From VAZQ01 sp035293945 (GTDB lineage: Bacteria > Pseudomonadota > Alphaproteobacteria > Rhizobiales > Xanthobacteraceae), in assembly GCA_035293945.1 (NCBI GenBank), contig DATGLV010000024.1, positions 1 through 64,000 of the forward strand: a stretch of DNA of 64,000 bases, in the 5' to 3' direction. The notes below the pieces were generated by a model, which worked only from the letters and a program-made list of their open reading frames with translations, was not told the DNA's origin and made no database searches. Each line of letters starts with the position of its first letter. Within the stretch, counting starts at the first letter, position 1. Positions 44,138 to 54,686 of the stretch are shown here, one piece after another. Position numbers and translations under genes: made by a program.

Positions 44138-44560
44138 ATGCGAACCGGGCTTGCGATCGGTGTCGGTGCCTTGGGGCTTCTGGTTTCTGGATGGACCTCC
44201 TCGGCGTCGGCACATCATGCGTTTGCGGCGGAGTTCGACGCCAACAAGCCGGTGAATTTCAAGGGCACGATCACCAAGATGGAATGGACCAATCCTCATT
44301 CCTGGCTGCACGTCATGGTGATGCAACCGGACGGCACCGCCGTGAACTGGGCGATCGAGGCCGGCACGCCGAATGTGCTGTTCCGGCGCGGATTCACCAA
44401 GGACACGCTGGCGCCCGGCACCGAGGTCGTGATCGATGGGTACCAGGCCAAGGACGGATCGAACCGGGCCAACGGCCGCGACCTGACCTTGCCTGACGGA
44501 CGCCAGCTGTTCCTCGGCTCCTCGGCCGGCGCGCCCTACGAGCTGCCGCCCGGGCAATAA
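44138..44560 (+). CDS. Small secreted DUF6152-like protein
   Basis: This 140-residue exported protein has a signal peptide ending ASA (about residue 25). The mature protein begins HHAFAAEFDANKPVNFKG and continues ITKMEWTNPHSWLHV, the signature of the DUF6152 family; paired histidines at the new N-terminus suggest metal binding. A conserved RRGFTKDTLAPG segment follows. AGGGAGGAAG precedes ATG 44138. DUF6152 genes are often found beside the larger PDLQGIW proteins, as here. The domain number is from memory and should be confirmed; the motif itself is plain in the sequence. Confidence 0.8.
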   Translation: MRTGLAIGVGALGLLVSGWTSSASAHHAFAAEFDANKPVNFKGTITKMEWTNPHSWLHVMVMQPDGTAVNWAIEAGTPNVLFRRGFTKDTLAPGTEVVIDGYQAKDGSNRANGRDLTLPDGRQLFLGSSAGAPYELPPGQ

Positions 44561-44640
44561 CCGCTTCTCAGAGCGCGCCTCAAGTCGCGCGCACTACGTG
44601 CGCGGCACTCCGCTTGGAGCAGCTCCGCCTGGATTCTCGC

Positions 44641-45198
44641 ATGTCGCCTCTAGACTTTTTTGCGTGGCTCGGAGACTCAGACTGGAGCACCAACCTCCAC
44701 GAATCCCGATATGCCTATCCGCTCATCGAGTCGGTGCATGTATGGACAATGGCGGTGTTCTTCGGCTCGGTAGCGATGTTCGATCTGCGGCTCATGGGCA
44801 TGATCATGCGCAAGGTGCCCCTTGGCGAGGTCGTCCGCCGGCTGCTGCCGTGGACCATCGCGGCCTTCGCCGTCATGGTGGTCACCGGAACGCTGCTGTT
44901 CTTTGCCATACCGCTGCGTTCCTATCAGAACATCTTCTTTCGCAGCAAAATGCTCCTGATGGTGCTGGCCGGGCTCAACGTCTGGATCTTTCATTCGCGC
45001 GTCTTTCCAAAAGCGATCGACGCGGAAGCCGCCGCGGCCCCGCCGCGGGCCGCACGCATTGCCGGAGCGCTGTCGCTGGTCCTGTGGACCGGCATCGTCT
45101 TCTCGGGGCGTATGATCGCCTATAACTGGTTCGACTGCGATCGGCAGCCGCAACCCGACATCGTCAATTTCCTGACCAGCTGCGTGCCCGGCGAATAG
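44641..45198 (+). CDS. Four-helix membrane protein (DUF6644-like), first of a pair
   Basis: This 185-residue inner-membrane protein has about four helices: after an amphipathic start (FFAWLGDSDWSTNLHESRY), helix 1 carries a conserved histidine (YPLIESVHVWTMAVFFGSV), then DLRLMG, then further helices ending near MIAYNWFDC. Its layout matches the next gene's product (TWLFPVIEAFHLIGLGLT, VDLRLLG), so the two are paralogues. The helix histidines could bind heme or metal; that is inference. ATG 44641 is a conventional choice, though the ribosome binding site is weak; a TTG at 44614 is possible. I believe the family is catalogued as DUF6644. Confidence 0.78.
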   Translation: MSPLDFFAWLGDSDWSTNLHESRYAYPLIESVHVWTMAVFFGSVAMFDLRLMGMIMRKVPLGEVVRRLLPWTIAAFAVMVVTGTLLFFAIPLRSYQNIFFRSKMLLMVLAGLNVWIFHSRVFPKAIDAEAAAAPPRAARIAGALSLVLWTGIVFSGRMIAYNWFDCDRQPQPDIVNFLTSCVPGE

Positions 45199-45205
45199 GC
45201 GTCCC

Positions 45206-45676
45206 ATGCTGTGGTTCTTCCAGTGGTGCTATCAAACGTCCATCGGCGAGGGGATACGGGAATCCACGTGGCTGTTCCCCGTGATCGAAGCTTTTCATCT
45301 CATCGGGCTCGGCCTCACCATCGGGGCCGTGTTGCTGGTTGACTTGCGCCTTCTCGGGTTTGGGCTGGTCAAGCAGCCGGTCGCGCAGCTCGCAACGAGT
45401 GTTGAACCGTGGTTGTTCGGCAGCCTCGCCTTGATGTTCGCTTCGGGCATCCCGTTGTTCGTCTCCGAGGCCATCAAGTGCTACAACAGCTTTCCCTTTT
45501 GGGTGAAGATGACGTCGCTTTTCCTGGTTTTGCTGTTCACCTTCACGATCCGTCGCCGCGTAACACAGACGAATGCGGACGCGAGACCGCTGCTGAGCGG
45601 CCGGGTGACGGCCGTCGTTTCGCTGGGCCTCTGGTTTGGCGTGGCTTGGGGCGGCCGTTGGATCGGATTCTCCTGA
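45206..45676 (+). CDS. Four-helix membrane protein (DUF6644-like), second of a pair
   Basis: This 156-residue integral membrane protein has about four helices and follows its paralogue by 7 bp. Shared features are an N-terminal W/F-rich stretch (MLWFFQWCYQTSIGEGIRES), a first helix with a histidine (FPVIEAFHLIGLG), the DLRLLGFGL segment, and a third-helix loop with EAIKCYNSFPFWVKM. The pair could form a heterodimer in the inner membrane, with the secreted family members acting outside. No transport or enzyme motif is recognised. Confidence 0.78.
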   Translation: MLWFFQWCYQTSIGEGIRESTWLFPVIEAFHLIGLGLTIGAVLLVDLRLLGFGLVKQPVAQLATSVEPWLFGSLALMFASGIPLFVSEAIKCYNSFPFWVKMTSLFLVLLFTFTIRRRVTQTNADARPLLSGRVTAVVSLGLWFGVAWGGRWIGFS

Positions 45677-45730
45677 CGTCGAGCCTTTGAGAATCGTTGG
45701 AGACAAGAACGATATCAACGGGAGGACAAT

Positions 45731-46603
45731 ATGCGGGCACACAGCTTGGCCGGGGCGTTGGCGTTGGTGACGATATCGTTGCTAATGACCGCGGGAGGCG
45801 CAGCGGCCGCGGACGAAGGCAAGTATCCGGCTTTCAGCGGTCAATGGCGCCGTGCGGTCAGGATCCCGAGCGAGCGCATCGGCGCTTCCTTTGATCCGAG
45901 CAAGCCGTTCGGACGCGAGGAAAGGCCGCCGCTTACTCCGGAATACCAGGCGATCTATGAAGCCAATCTCGTCGACATGGAGAAAGGTGGGCAAGGCATC
46001 GATCCGACTTCTTCGTGCCTCTCCCCCGGCATGCCGCGGGTGATGATTCCCTATGTGGGCATGGAATTTGTGGTGACGCCGGACGTCACCTTTGTGCTGT
46101 TCGAGCGCGATTGGGATTTCAATCGGCACATCTACACCGACGGGCGCGGCTTCCCCGCCAACATGGATCAGGAACGGCGCTACCTGGGCTATTCCATCGG
46201 CCAGTGGGTCGATACGACCGGAAGCGGCCGCTACGATACGCTCGAGGTCGAGACCCGCGGCATGAAAGGACCGCGCGTCTATGATGCGAGCGGCATTCCG
46301 CTGCATGCCGACAATGAGACGATCGTTCGCGAACGCCTCTATCTCGACAGGTCCGACCAGAACCTCATGCACAACGACATGACCATCATCGATCATGCGC
46401 TGACACGGCCTTGGGTCGTCAATCAGTCCTATCGACGGATGGCGAGCAAGGAGCCGATGTGGTTTCCCCACATGGTGTGCGGCGAAGGCAACGTTCACAT
46501 CACCGTCGGCAAGGAACAATATTTCTTGAGCGCTGACGGCTACCTGATGCCGACCAAGAAGGATCAGGCGCCGCCCGACCTGCGCTATTTTAAGAAACCC
46601 TGA
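45731..46603 (+). CDS. Secreted protein, divergent PDLQGIW family, member C
   Basis: This 290-residue exported protein has a signal peptide ending AAA (about residue 27). The family opening is reduced to YPAFSGQWRRAVRIP. Later blocks are SCLSPGMPRVMIPYVGMEF (first conserved cysteine), GQWVDTTGSGRYDTLEVET (the GDTLVVD counterpart), IVRERLYLDRSD, MTIIDHALTRPW and HMVCGEGN (second cysteine). It is the most divergent of the four. GGAGGAC precedes ATG 45731. It closes the seven-gene same-strand cluster. Confidence 0.82.
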   Translation: MRAHSLAGALALVTISLLMTAGGAAAADEGKYPAFSGQWRRAVRIPSERIGASFDPSKPFGREERPPLTPEYQAIYEANLVDMEKGGQGIDPTSSCLSPGMPRVMIPYVGMEFVVTPDVTFVLFERDWDFNRHIYTDGRGFPANMDQERRYLGYSIGQWVDTTGSGRYDTLEVETRGMKGPRVYDASGIPLHADNETIVRERLYLDRSDQNLMHNDMTIIDHALTRPWVVNQSYRRMASKEPMWFPHMVCGEGNVHITVGKEQYFLSADGYLMPTKKDQAPPDLRYFKKP

Positions 46604-46611
46604 GCATAAAC

Positions 46612-46728
46612 ATCCTCGGAGTCGTCCCTGCGAAAGCAGGGACCCATACGGCTGCGCGCTCTCTCGGAAGGCTGCATTGGTATGGATCCCGGCGCTCGCT
46701 GCGCTCGGCCGGGACGACGCGCATAAGT
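46612..46728 (-). repeat. Intergenic hairpin repeat, inverted relative to the one at 13.6 kb
   Basis: The hairpin GTCCCTGC (46624-46631) gaaa GCAGGGAC (46636-46643) with flanking CGTC and CCCATA matches the element at 13639-13658 in opposite orientation. A CCCGGCGCTC / GGCCGGG-rich stretch follows. It lies between convergent genes, where such elements often act as terminators or processing sites. Confidence 0.7.
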
Positions 46729-47685
46729 CTAAGCTGCAAAGCTTACGGCTGTCGTATTGCCGCCGCTGATCACGATGCCGACACGCTCGCCGGGCGAAGG
46801 CGTGTAGGAGCCGGATGGCAGACTTGCGAAAGCGGCCGCTCCGCCCGGTTCGGCGACAATGCGTACCGTCTGCCAGAGAGCAACTTGTGCAGTTCTGATC
46901 GCCTCGTCGGTGACCAGAATGGTGCCAGAGATGTATTTCTCGGCGATCGGAAAGACCCGCTCGCCAACTTGGGCCGGCGCAAGTGAATCCGCCGCCAAGC
47001 CTCCGGCTTCCGCATCGACCGGATGGCCTGCCTGCAAAGCTTTGGTCAGCGTCGGCGAAGCAAACGGCTCGACGCCGACGACCTTGATGCGACCCGCATA
47101 CCAGGCGGCAATTCCGGCAATCAGACCGCCACCGCCGACCGCGACCAGAAGTGTATCGATGTTCGGAGCCTGCTGCTCGAGCTCCAGCGCGAGCGTGCCT
47201 TGTCCGAGCAAAGTCTCGTCCTGATCGAAGGCATGCACCGGCATCGCGCCGGTCTTTTCCGCCCACGCCTCGCTCGCGGCGAGCGCGTCCGCATAGCGGT
47301 CGCCTTCGATCACCAGGTCGGCGCCATATTGGCGGATGCGCTCGATCTTGGCGGGCGAAGAAACGCTCGGCACAAAGATCTTTGCTGGCACTTTGAGCCG
47401 CTGTGCCGCATAGGCGACGGCCGCGCCATGATTGCCGCCGGAGGCCGCGACCACGCCGATCTCAGGCACTTTGCGCGTAAGCAGGTTGGCGAAAGCGCCG
47501 CGGGCCTTGAACGAGCCGGAATGCTGCATCAGCTCGAGCTTGAGAAAGAGCGGGCAGGGAGCAATCCCGAAATCCGCCGCGTCGATGGCGATGACCGGAG
47601 TGCGCCGGATATAGGGGCGGATGATGCTTTCGCAGCCGGATATCAGCTGCGGGGAGATCGTCTCGGTATCGTGGTTTGTTTTCAT
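46729..47685 (-). CDS. PLP-dependent threonine/serine dehydratase-like enzyme
   Basis: This 318-residue fold-type II PLP enzyme has the lysine motif HSGSFKARGAF (Lys60), the substrate loop ASGGNHGAAVAYAA, the glycine loop VAVGGGGLIAG near residue 180 and a C-terminal SGGNT segment. There is no ACT domain, so it is the catabolic or racemase-like type rather than biosynthetic IlvA. It probably deaminates threonine or serine, or racemises an amino acid. ATG 47685 has no obvious ribosome binding site. Directly upstream is copy 3 of the dispersed repeat, so the native promoter must lie in or beyond the repeat. Confidence 0.9.
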   Translation of the reverse strand: MKTNHDTETISPQLISGCESIIRPYIRRTPVIAIDAADFGIAPCPLFLKLELMQHSGSFKARGAFANLLTRKVPEIGVVAASGGNHGAAVAYAAQRLKVPAKIFVPSVSSPAKIERIRQYGADLVIEGDRYADALAASEAWAEKTGAMPVHAFDQDETLLGQGTLALELEQQAPNIDTLLVAVGGGGLIAGIAAWYAGRIKVVGVEPFASPTLTKALQAGHPVDAEAGGLAADSLAPAQVGERVFPIAEKYISGTILVTDEAIRTAQVALWQTVRIVAEPGGAAAFASLPSGSYTPSPGERVGIVISGGNTTAVSFAA

Positions 47686-47700
47686 TGCAGAAAGGAGACT

Positions 47701-47886
47701 AAGGTGGTTCCCGGATCGAATTGATCCACTTCAGCGTCATTGCCGGGCTCGATCGGGCTCGACCCGGCAATCCATCTTCTTGCGAAAAAGATGCACCCGC
47801 GGGTCATAAGGGCGTTTACGCCAGTCTTCGATGGGCTATGCCCGCGGGCGACGACGGGAGTGAGTCTTTTCGATCGGAACATGCGC
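47701..47886 (-). repeat. Dispersed multi-hairpin repeat, copy 3
   Basis: This full-length copy is in inverted orientation (AAGGTGGTTCCCGG at the left end, CGATCGGAACATGC at the right). It keeps the CATCTT/AAGATG and CCCGCGGG inverted repeats but has TCGATCGGGCTCGA in place of the GGTCAAGCC micro-repeats. It lies between two minus-strand genes, 8 bp from the end of the MmgE/PrpD gene and 15 bp upstream of the dehydratase start. Confidence 0.88.
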
Positions 47887-47894
47887 TAGCCAGC

Positions 47895-49364
47895 CTACAC
47901 CGGCGCGATCGCGCCCAAGAGCGGGCCAAGGTTGGGCATTATGTCGACGGCGAGGATCACATCGATCGCTTTCTGCGCGCGCTCGCGGCCGAGCACGGTC
48001 TCGGCCAGCGGAATGAATTTGCGCGCGAGCTCTTCATCGCTGGCCGGATTGAGCATGTTGCCAGGCGGAATGGGGATGTTCGCGCTCAGAGCGGAGCCGT
48101 CCTGCAGCTTGACCTCGATATTGGCGCCGATGTTTTCGTCCGAGAGCGAGGCGTCGGGACGCAGCAACATTTTGCGCTTGAGCGCCAGTGCGCGCGGATC
48201 CTTGAAGCGCGCGGGCTCGAAATCCGTCACCTTGACGGCGCCGTCGAGCAACGCCCGCGATACCAGATATGGAATGCTGTGATCGGCGTGCTCGCGAGTG
48301 GTGATCTCCTCCGGATAGGCGATCTGCTGCTTGTAGGCAAAATCGCTCAAGGAAACCGTGATGGCGTTGATTTTTTCCACATCAGGTTGCCGGCGCTGGA
48401 TGTCGAGCGCTGCGGCGATCGGCGCCTGCGCGGTGCCGACGCATGGCCACAGCTTGATGCAGCTCTTGAGGATGCCGAAGTCGCCCGTGCGCTGGCGTAG
48501 CAGGCTCTCATCGAGCGGGCCGGAGACCACTTTGGCAAACCCGTTTGCGCCCTCGAAAATGGTGAGCGGATAGGCGAGGCCGGCTTGCGCCAGCAGCGCC
48601 GCAAACGTGCCGTTGCGCACCGCCATCGGCTCCGCCGATCCCTTTGCGGGGGTGAGCTCGGCGCCGCGGCGGACCTCAGCGAGTGTGTTGGCATTGCTGC
48701 CGGCGATTGCCAGCGCATTGGCGAGCTTCACCTCGTCGAGGCCCAACAGCTTGCCGGCCGCGGCGGCGCTTGCGTATTGCGCCTCGATGGAGGTGTCGTC
48801 CCAGCCGTCGTGCCTCTGCGCCGCGATTGCGTCGCGCAACCGCACCTCGAGCTCATAGCCGGTGATGAGGCCAAGCAGCAAGTCCTTGCCGCTCTGCCCG
48901 CGCATTTCGGCGATCGCCAGCGCGGGGGCTACATTGATGCTCGCATGATTGGGACGGCCGAGTGCAATGTAGTCGTTGTAATCGAAATAGCGGATCGACA
49001 TGCCGTTGAGGAACGCGGCCTGATCGCAGGAGACTTTCTCACCCGTGCCCAGCACGGTGGCCTGCGGATTGCCTCCCTGCAGGGCGACGACCTGCTGCGC
49101 TTCGCGCACCGGCTCGGCCTTGATGGCACCGAGCGCGCAGCCGAGCGTGTCGAGCAGCACCCGCTTGGCGCGGGCGGTCACCTCGGGCGGCAAGTCTTCG
49201 TAACGCAGCGCCACGATCCAACGCGCGATGTCCTGCGCGATCGTCCGCGTGCGCGCGCTCTTTTCACCGGCTGCTGCCGTTTGCGCGACCGCCGAGCGCG
49301 GCAGAGCGAGCGCGGTGCCGCCCAGCAGTGTAAGGAATTCGCGCCGCTTGAGGCTGAATGCCAT
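47895..49364 (-). CDS. Exported MmgE/PrpD-family protein with Tat-like signal
   Basis: This 489-residue protein belongs to the MmgE/PrpD (2-methylcitrate dehydratase-like) fold: an N-terminal helical domain (RAKRVLLDTLGCALGA), the FLNGMSIRYFDYNDY segment, then a C-terminal domain. Unlike cytosolic PrpD it begins MAFSLKRREFLTLLGGTAL, a twin-arginine-type signal, so it is probably exported folded. ATG 49364 follows GGGAGGG; a longer frame is rejected. Exported members of this family are common in Bradyrhizobium-like bacteria, and their substrates are unknown. Dehydration of a hydroxy acid would be the family expectation. Confidence 0.88.
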   Translation of the reverse strand: MAFSLKRREFLTLLGGTALALPRSAVAQTAAAGEKSARTRTIAQDIARWIVALRYEDLPPEVTARAKRVLLDTLGCALGAIKAEPVREAQQVVALQGGNPQATVLGTGEKVSCDQAAFLNGMSIRYFDYNDYIALGRPNHASINVAPALAIAEMRGQSGKDLLLGLITGYELEVRLRDAIAAQRHDGWDDTSIEAQYASAAAAGKLLGLDEVKLANALAIAGSNANTLAEVRRGAELTPAKGSAEPMAVRNGTFAALLAQAGLAYPLTIFEGANGFAKVVSGPLDESLLRQRTGDFGILKSCIKLWPCVGTAQAPIAAALDIQRRQPDVEKINAITVSLSDFAYKQQIAYPEEITTREHADHSIPYLVSRALLDGAVKVTDFEPARFKDPRALALKRKMLLRPDASLSDENIGANIEVKLQDGSALSANIPIPPGNMLNPASDEELARKFIPLAETVLGRERAQKAIDVILAVDIMPNLGPLLGAIAPV

Positions 49365-49441
49365 CTGACCCTCCCGGTACGGAGCATGGAAGGTAGCACG
49401 GACACACCCGCCGTGCCCGCGGGAGGGCGCCTTGGCTGATC

Positions 49442-49825
49442 TTATTTCGAGCGGCGCGACCTGGTCGCCTTGGCCCGCGTTTTCCGGCGCGCCGGCTTGG
49501 CCGGCAATGCGGCGACGGCCTCGAGCGCGCGCTCGATCCATTTTCGCAAAGCTGCGCCGGTTCGATAGCCCTCCGGAGCGACGCGGATGAAGCTTTTGAC
49601 CGCGCGTCCGCCCATTTGCATCGGGCTCACATGCGGCCGCTTGAGCAGCTCGGCGCGCGTTTCCTCGACGACGCGGATCAACAAGCCGCCTCTGGCACTG
49701 ACGGAGCAGCACATATTGCCGCTCACCATGAAGCAAAGGCCGCCCATCAAGCGCTTCTCGACGACATCGCCGCGCGTGGCCAGAATATCGCGCACACGCT
49801 CCGCGGTGATGACGTCGTAGGTCAT
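49442..49825 (-). CDS. TfoX N-terminal domain protein
   Basis: This 127-residue protein has a TfoX/Sxy N-terminal domain (EKRLMGGLCFMVSGNMCCSV, then PHVSPMQMGGRAVKSFIRV) and a lysine/arginine-rich tail (ARRKTRAKATRSRRSK) that may bind nucleic acid. The longer TfoX activates competence genes in gammaproteobacteria; short single-domain relatives like this are of unknown role. The gene starts 4 bp after the stop codon of the large kinase on the same strand, so they are probably co-transcribed. ATG 49825 is used; a TTG 13 codons upstream is possible but would overlap the kinase. Confidence 0.85.
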   Translation of the reverse strand: MTYDVITAERVRDILATRGDVVEKRLMGGLCFMVSGNMCCSVSARGGLLIRVVEETRAELLKRPHVSPMQMGGRAVKSFIRVAPEGYRTGAALRKWIERALEAVAALPAKPARRKTRAKATRSRRSK

Positions 49826-49829
49826 CGGA

Positions 49830-52292
<2,463 letters not shown>

Positions 52293-52668
52293 GCTGGCCT
52301 CCGTTCGGATCGTCCCCACCTTCGTCCGGAAGGATGTGCCGCATCTCTCCGAATCACTTTCATTGGAATCGAGAACGGCCGGCTTGTCGAGAGTCCTGCA
52401 GAGAAGATTTGGAAAATATTACCTACAAGAGTGAGTCATGCCCGTGCTTGTCGATGCTTGTCGCGGGCATCCATGCCTTCATTAGCCAGCACTGACGCCT
52501 TTTAGAGGACCGGACAAGGCGTGGATGGCCGGGACAAGGCCCGGCCAGGACTCGGAGGCATCATCAGCGCCGAAAGCTGCGCTCTTGGTATTTTCACATG
52601 TGCGATTTCTGACCTTTCTTGTGGTACCCTTTGCCGGGGACGCGAGAAAACAAATCGGGAGGCCATCA
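52293..52668. other. Divergent intergenic region with hairpin repeats
   Basis: This 376-bp region between the kinase and the substrate-binding protein contains ATGCCCG/CGGGCAT arms (52438-52444, 52464-52470) and TGGCCGGG/CCCGGCCA arms (52526-52533, 52540-52547), the short GC-rich hairpins typical of intergenic repeats in this group. No gene seen. Confidence 0.6.
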
Positions 52669-53649
52669 ATGAAGCGGCGTGAGTTCATCACCATGTTGGG
52701 CGGTGCGGCGGCCGCTTGGCCGCTGGCGGCGCGGGCGCAGCAACCCGTCATGCCGGTGGTCGGATTTATCAATGGCAGCTTGCCGGACCCGTTGCTGCAG
52801 CGCGCGGCCTCGTTTCGCCAGGGGCTGACCGAAGCGGGCTTCATTGATCGCAAGAACGTGGGAATCGTGTTTCGCTGGGCCGAGTTCCAGGAGTATCAGC
52901 TCCCCAAGCTCGCCGCCGATCTCGTCCATCAGCAAGTGGCGGTGATCGCGGCGACCGGCAGCACCGCGACTGCGCTTGCCGTCAAGCGGACGACATCGAC
53001 GATCCCGATCGTCTTTGAGATCGGCGGCGACCCAATCACGGCGGGCTTGGTCGACAACCTCGAGCATCCCGGCGGCAATCTGACCGGCGTCAGCCTTAAT
53101 GCAGGCGCGCTCGGGCGCGATCAATTGAGCCTGGTCCGCGACCTCATCCCCAAGGCGGCCACGGTCGCGGTCTTCGTCAATCCCGGCAATCCCAATTCGG
53201 GAACGCAGGCGCGGATCGAGGCGGCGGCGCGCGCGTTGGGCATGCGCACGCTGGTGCTTAATGTCAGCCAGGAGAGCGGTTTCGACCAGCCGTTCGCCAC
53301 CTTGGTGCAACAACACGCTGATGCGCTGATCGTCGGCAACGATCCATTCTTTCTCGAATGGCGTGCCAAGATCATTGCGCTGGCCGAGCACTATGCGGTG
53401 CCGACGCTCTATTCGTCGCGCCCCTACGTCGCGGCCGGAGGCCTCGTGAGCTACGGTGTCAGCATCACCCAGGGCTACGAGCAGGTCGGCATCTATGTCG
53501 GCCGCATCCTCAAGGGGGAGCAGCCGGCGGATCTGCCTGTGGTGAGCTCGATCAAGTTCAAGCTCGTCATCAACATGACCACGGCCCGCACGCTCGGCCT
53601 CGACGTGCCTCCGGCGGTGCTCGCGCGCGCCGACGAAGTGATTCAGTAA
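52669..53649 (+). CDS. ABC transporter substrate-binding protein (PF04392-type), orphan
   Basis: This 326-residue exported protein begins MKRREFITMLGGAAAAWPLA, a twin-arginine-like signal, followed by VMPVVGFINGSLPD and the GDPITAGLVDNLEHPGGN motif typical of this family of periplasmic binding proteins. It ends NMTTARTLGLDVPPAVLARA, also diagnostic. The family is greatly expanded in Bradyrhizobium-like genomes. GGGAGG precedes ATG 52669. No permease or ATPase gene is adjacent, so it is either an orphan receptor or shares a distant transporter. Ligand unknown; tryptophan- or purine-like ligands are known for some relatives. Confidence 0.9.
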   Translation: MKRREFITMLGGAAAAWPLAARAQQPVMPVVGFINGSLPDPLLQRAASFRQGLTEAGFIDRKNVGIVFRWAEFQEYQLPKLAADLVHQQVAVIAATGSTATALAVKRTTSTIPIVFEIGGDPITAGLVDNLEHPGGNLTGVSLNAGALGRDQLSLVRDLIPKAATVAVFVNPGNPNSGTQARIEAAARALGMRTLVLNVSQESGFDQPFATLVQQHADALIVGNDPFFLEWRAKIIALAEHYAVPTLYSSRPYVAAGGLVSYGVSITQGYEQVGIYVGRILKGEQPADLPVVSSIKFKLVINMTTARTLGLDVPPAVLARADEVIQ

Positions 53650-53778
53650 GCTCGGAGCACCGGCGGGGCGCTGCCGCCGCGGACGTCAAAGAAAATTCCT
53701 TTGCCTCGATTACACGCGATACTGCGCTAAGGTGCGCTGGTACCTGATACAGCAGCCTTTTCACCACGAAGAGCCGGC

Positions 53779-54447
53779 ATGACCTCATACATCATCCGTT
53801 CCTCGATACTCGGCATCGGCATGCTTGTTGCACTGGTCTTCATTCCCGCCGGCACCATTCAATACTGGAGGGGGTGGGCCTATCTCGTCGTCTGGACTGC
53901 CGCGTCCGGAGCCTATACGGCCTATCTCATCAAGCATGATCCAGCGCTGCTCAGGCGCCGCATGCAAGCAGGCATCTCGCACGAGAGAGAGCCTGCGCAA
54001 AAAATCATCATCTTTTGTCTCTTTGCGGCTTTTATTGCTCTTCAGGCGCTGCCGTCGCTTGATTTTCGCTTCGGCTGGTCAAACATGCCGTGGCCTGTCT
54101 CGGTGTTCGGAAACGCCCTGATTGCCGGCTCATTCTATGTCTTTTATCTCGTGTCCAAGGTGAATACTTACGCGGCGGCCAATGTGCGGGTCGAAGAAGG
54201 GCAGAAAGTCATCTCGACCGGCGTGTATGGAAGCGTGCGGCATCCCATGTATTTCGGCGCGCTGTTTCTGCTGCTAGGCATTCCGCTGGCGCTCGGCTCA
54301 TGGTGGTCGCTGCTGATTGTTCCGCTCTTCCTGCCCATCCTGTACTTTCGCATAGCAAACGAGGAGCAGGTCCTTGCCCGCGACTTGCCGGGCTATTCCG
54401 AGTACATGAACAGGGTGCGGTATCGTCTCGTACCGCATGTTTGGTAA
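53779..54447 (+). CDS. Isoprenylcysteine carboxylmethyltransferase-family membrane protein
   Basis: This 222-residue membrane protein has about five helices and the ICMT/PEMT signature at its C-terminal end: GVYGSVRHPMYFGALF, then EEQVLARDLPGYSEYMNRVR and a short YRLVPHVW tail. In this family these parts bind S-adenosylmethionine at the membrane face. Bacteria usually lack isoprenylated cysteines, so the substrate is probably a lipid or small molecule. It has its own small upstream gap. Copy 4 of the dispersed repeat follows 56 bp after the stop codon. Confidence 0.9.
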   Translation: MTSYIIRSSILGIGMLVALVFIPAGTIQYWRGWAYLVVWTAASGAYTAYLIKHDPALLRRRMQAGISHEREPAQKIIIFCLFAAFIALQALPSLDFRFGWSNMPWPVSVFGNALIAGSFYVFYLVSKVNTYAAANVRVEEGQKVISTGVYGSVRHPMYFGALFLLLGIPLALGSWWSLLIVPLFLPILYFRIANEEQVLARDLPGYSEYMNRVRYRLVPHVW

Positions 54448-54503
54448 TGCAGCAGAAGCCGTGGCGCACCCGCTCTTGTGATCGGTGAAAAGCTGATGCT
54501 AAC

Positions 54504-54686
54504 GCATGTTCCGATCGAAAAGACTCACTCCAGTCGTCACCCGCGGGCATAGCCCGTCGAAGACGGGCGTAAACGCCCTATGACCCGCGGGTGCATCTTT
54601 TTCGCAAGAAGATGGATTGCCGGGTCAAGCCAGGTCAAGCCCGGCAATGACGCTGAAGTGGATCAATTCGACCGGGAACCGCCTTA
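54504..54686 (+). repeat. Dispersed multi-hairpin repeat, copy 4
   Basis: This is a full-length copy in the same orientation as copy 1, with the GCCCGTCgaaGACGGGC hairpin and CATCTT/AAGATG arms intact and a reduced micro-repeat (GTCAAGCCAGGTCAAGCC). Its last bases (CCTTA) supply the stop codon (TTA read as TAA on the minus strand) of the EcsC-like gene. Confidence 0.9.

Noticed and set aside
43034..44557. 507-residue minus-strand frame across two genes of the secreted cluster
   Set aside because: It spans two oppositely oriented genes with good ribosome binding sites and signals and has no motif of its own.
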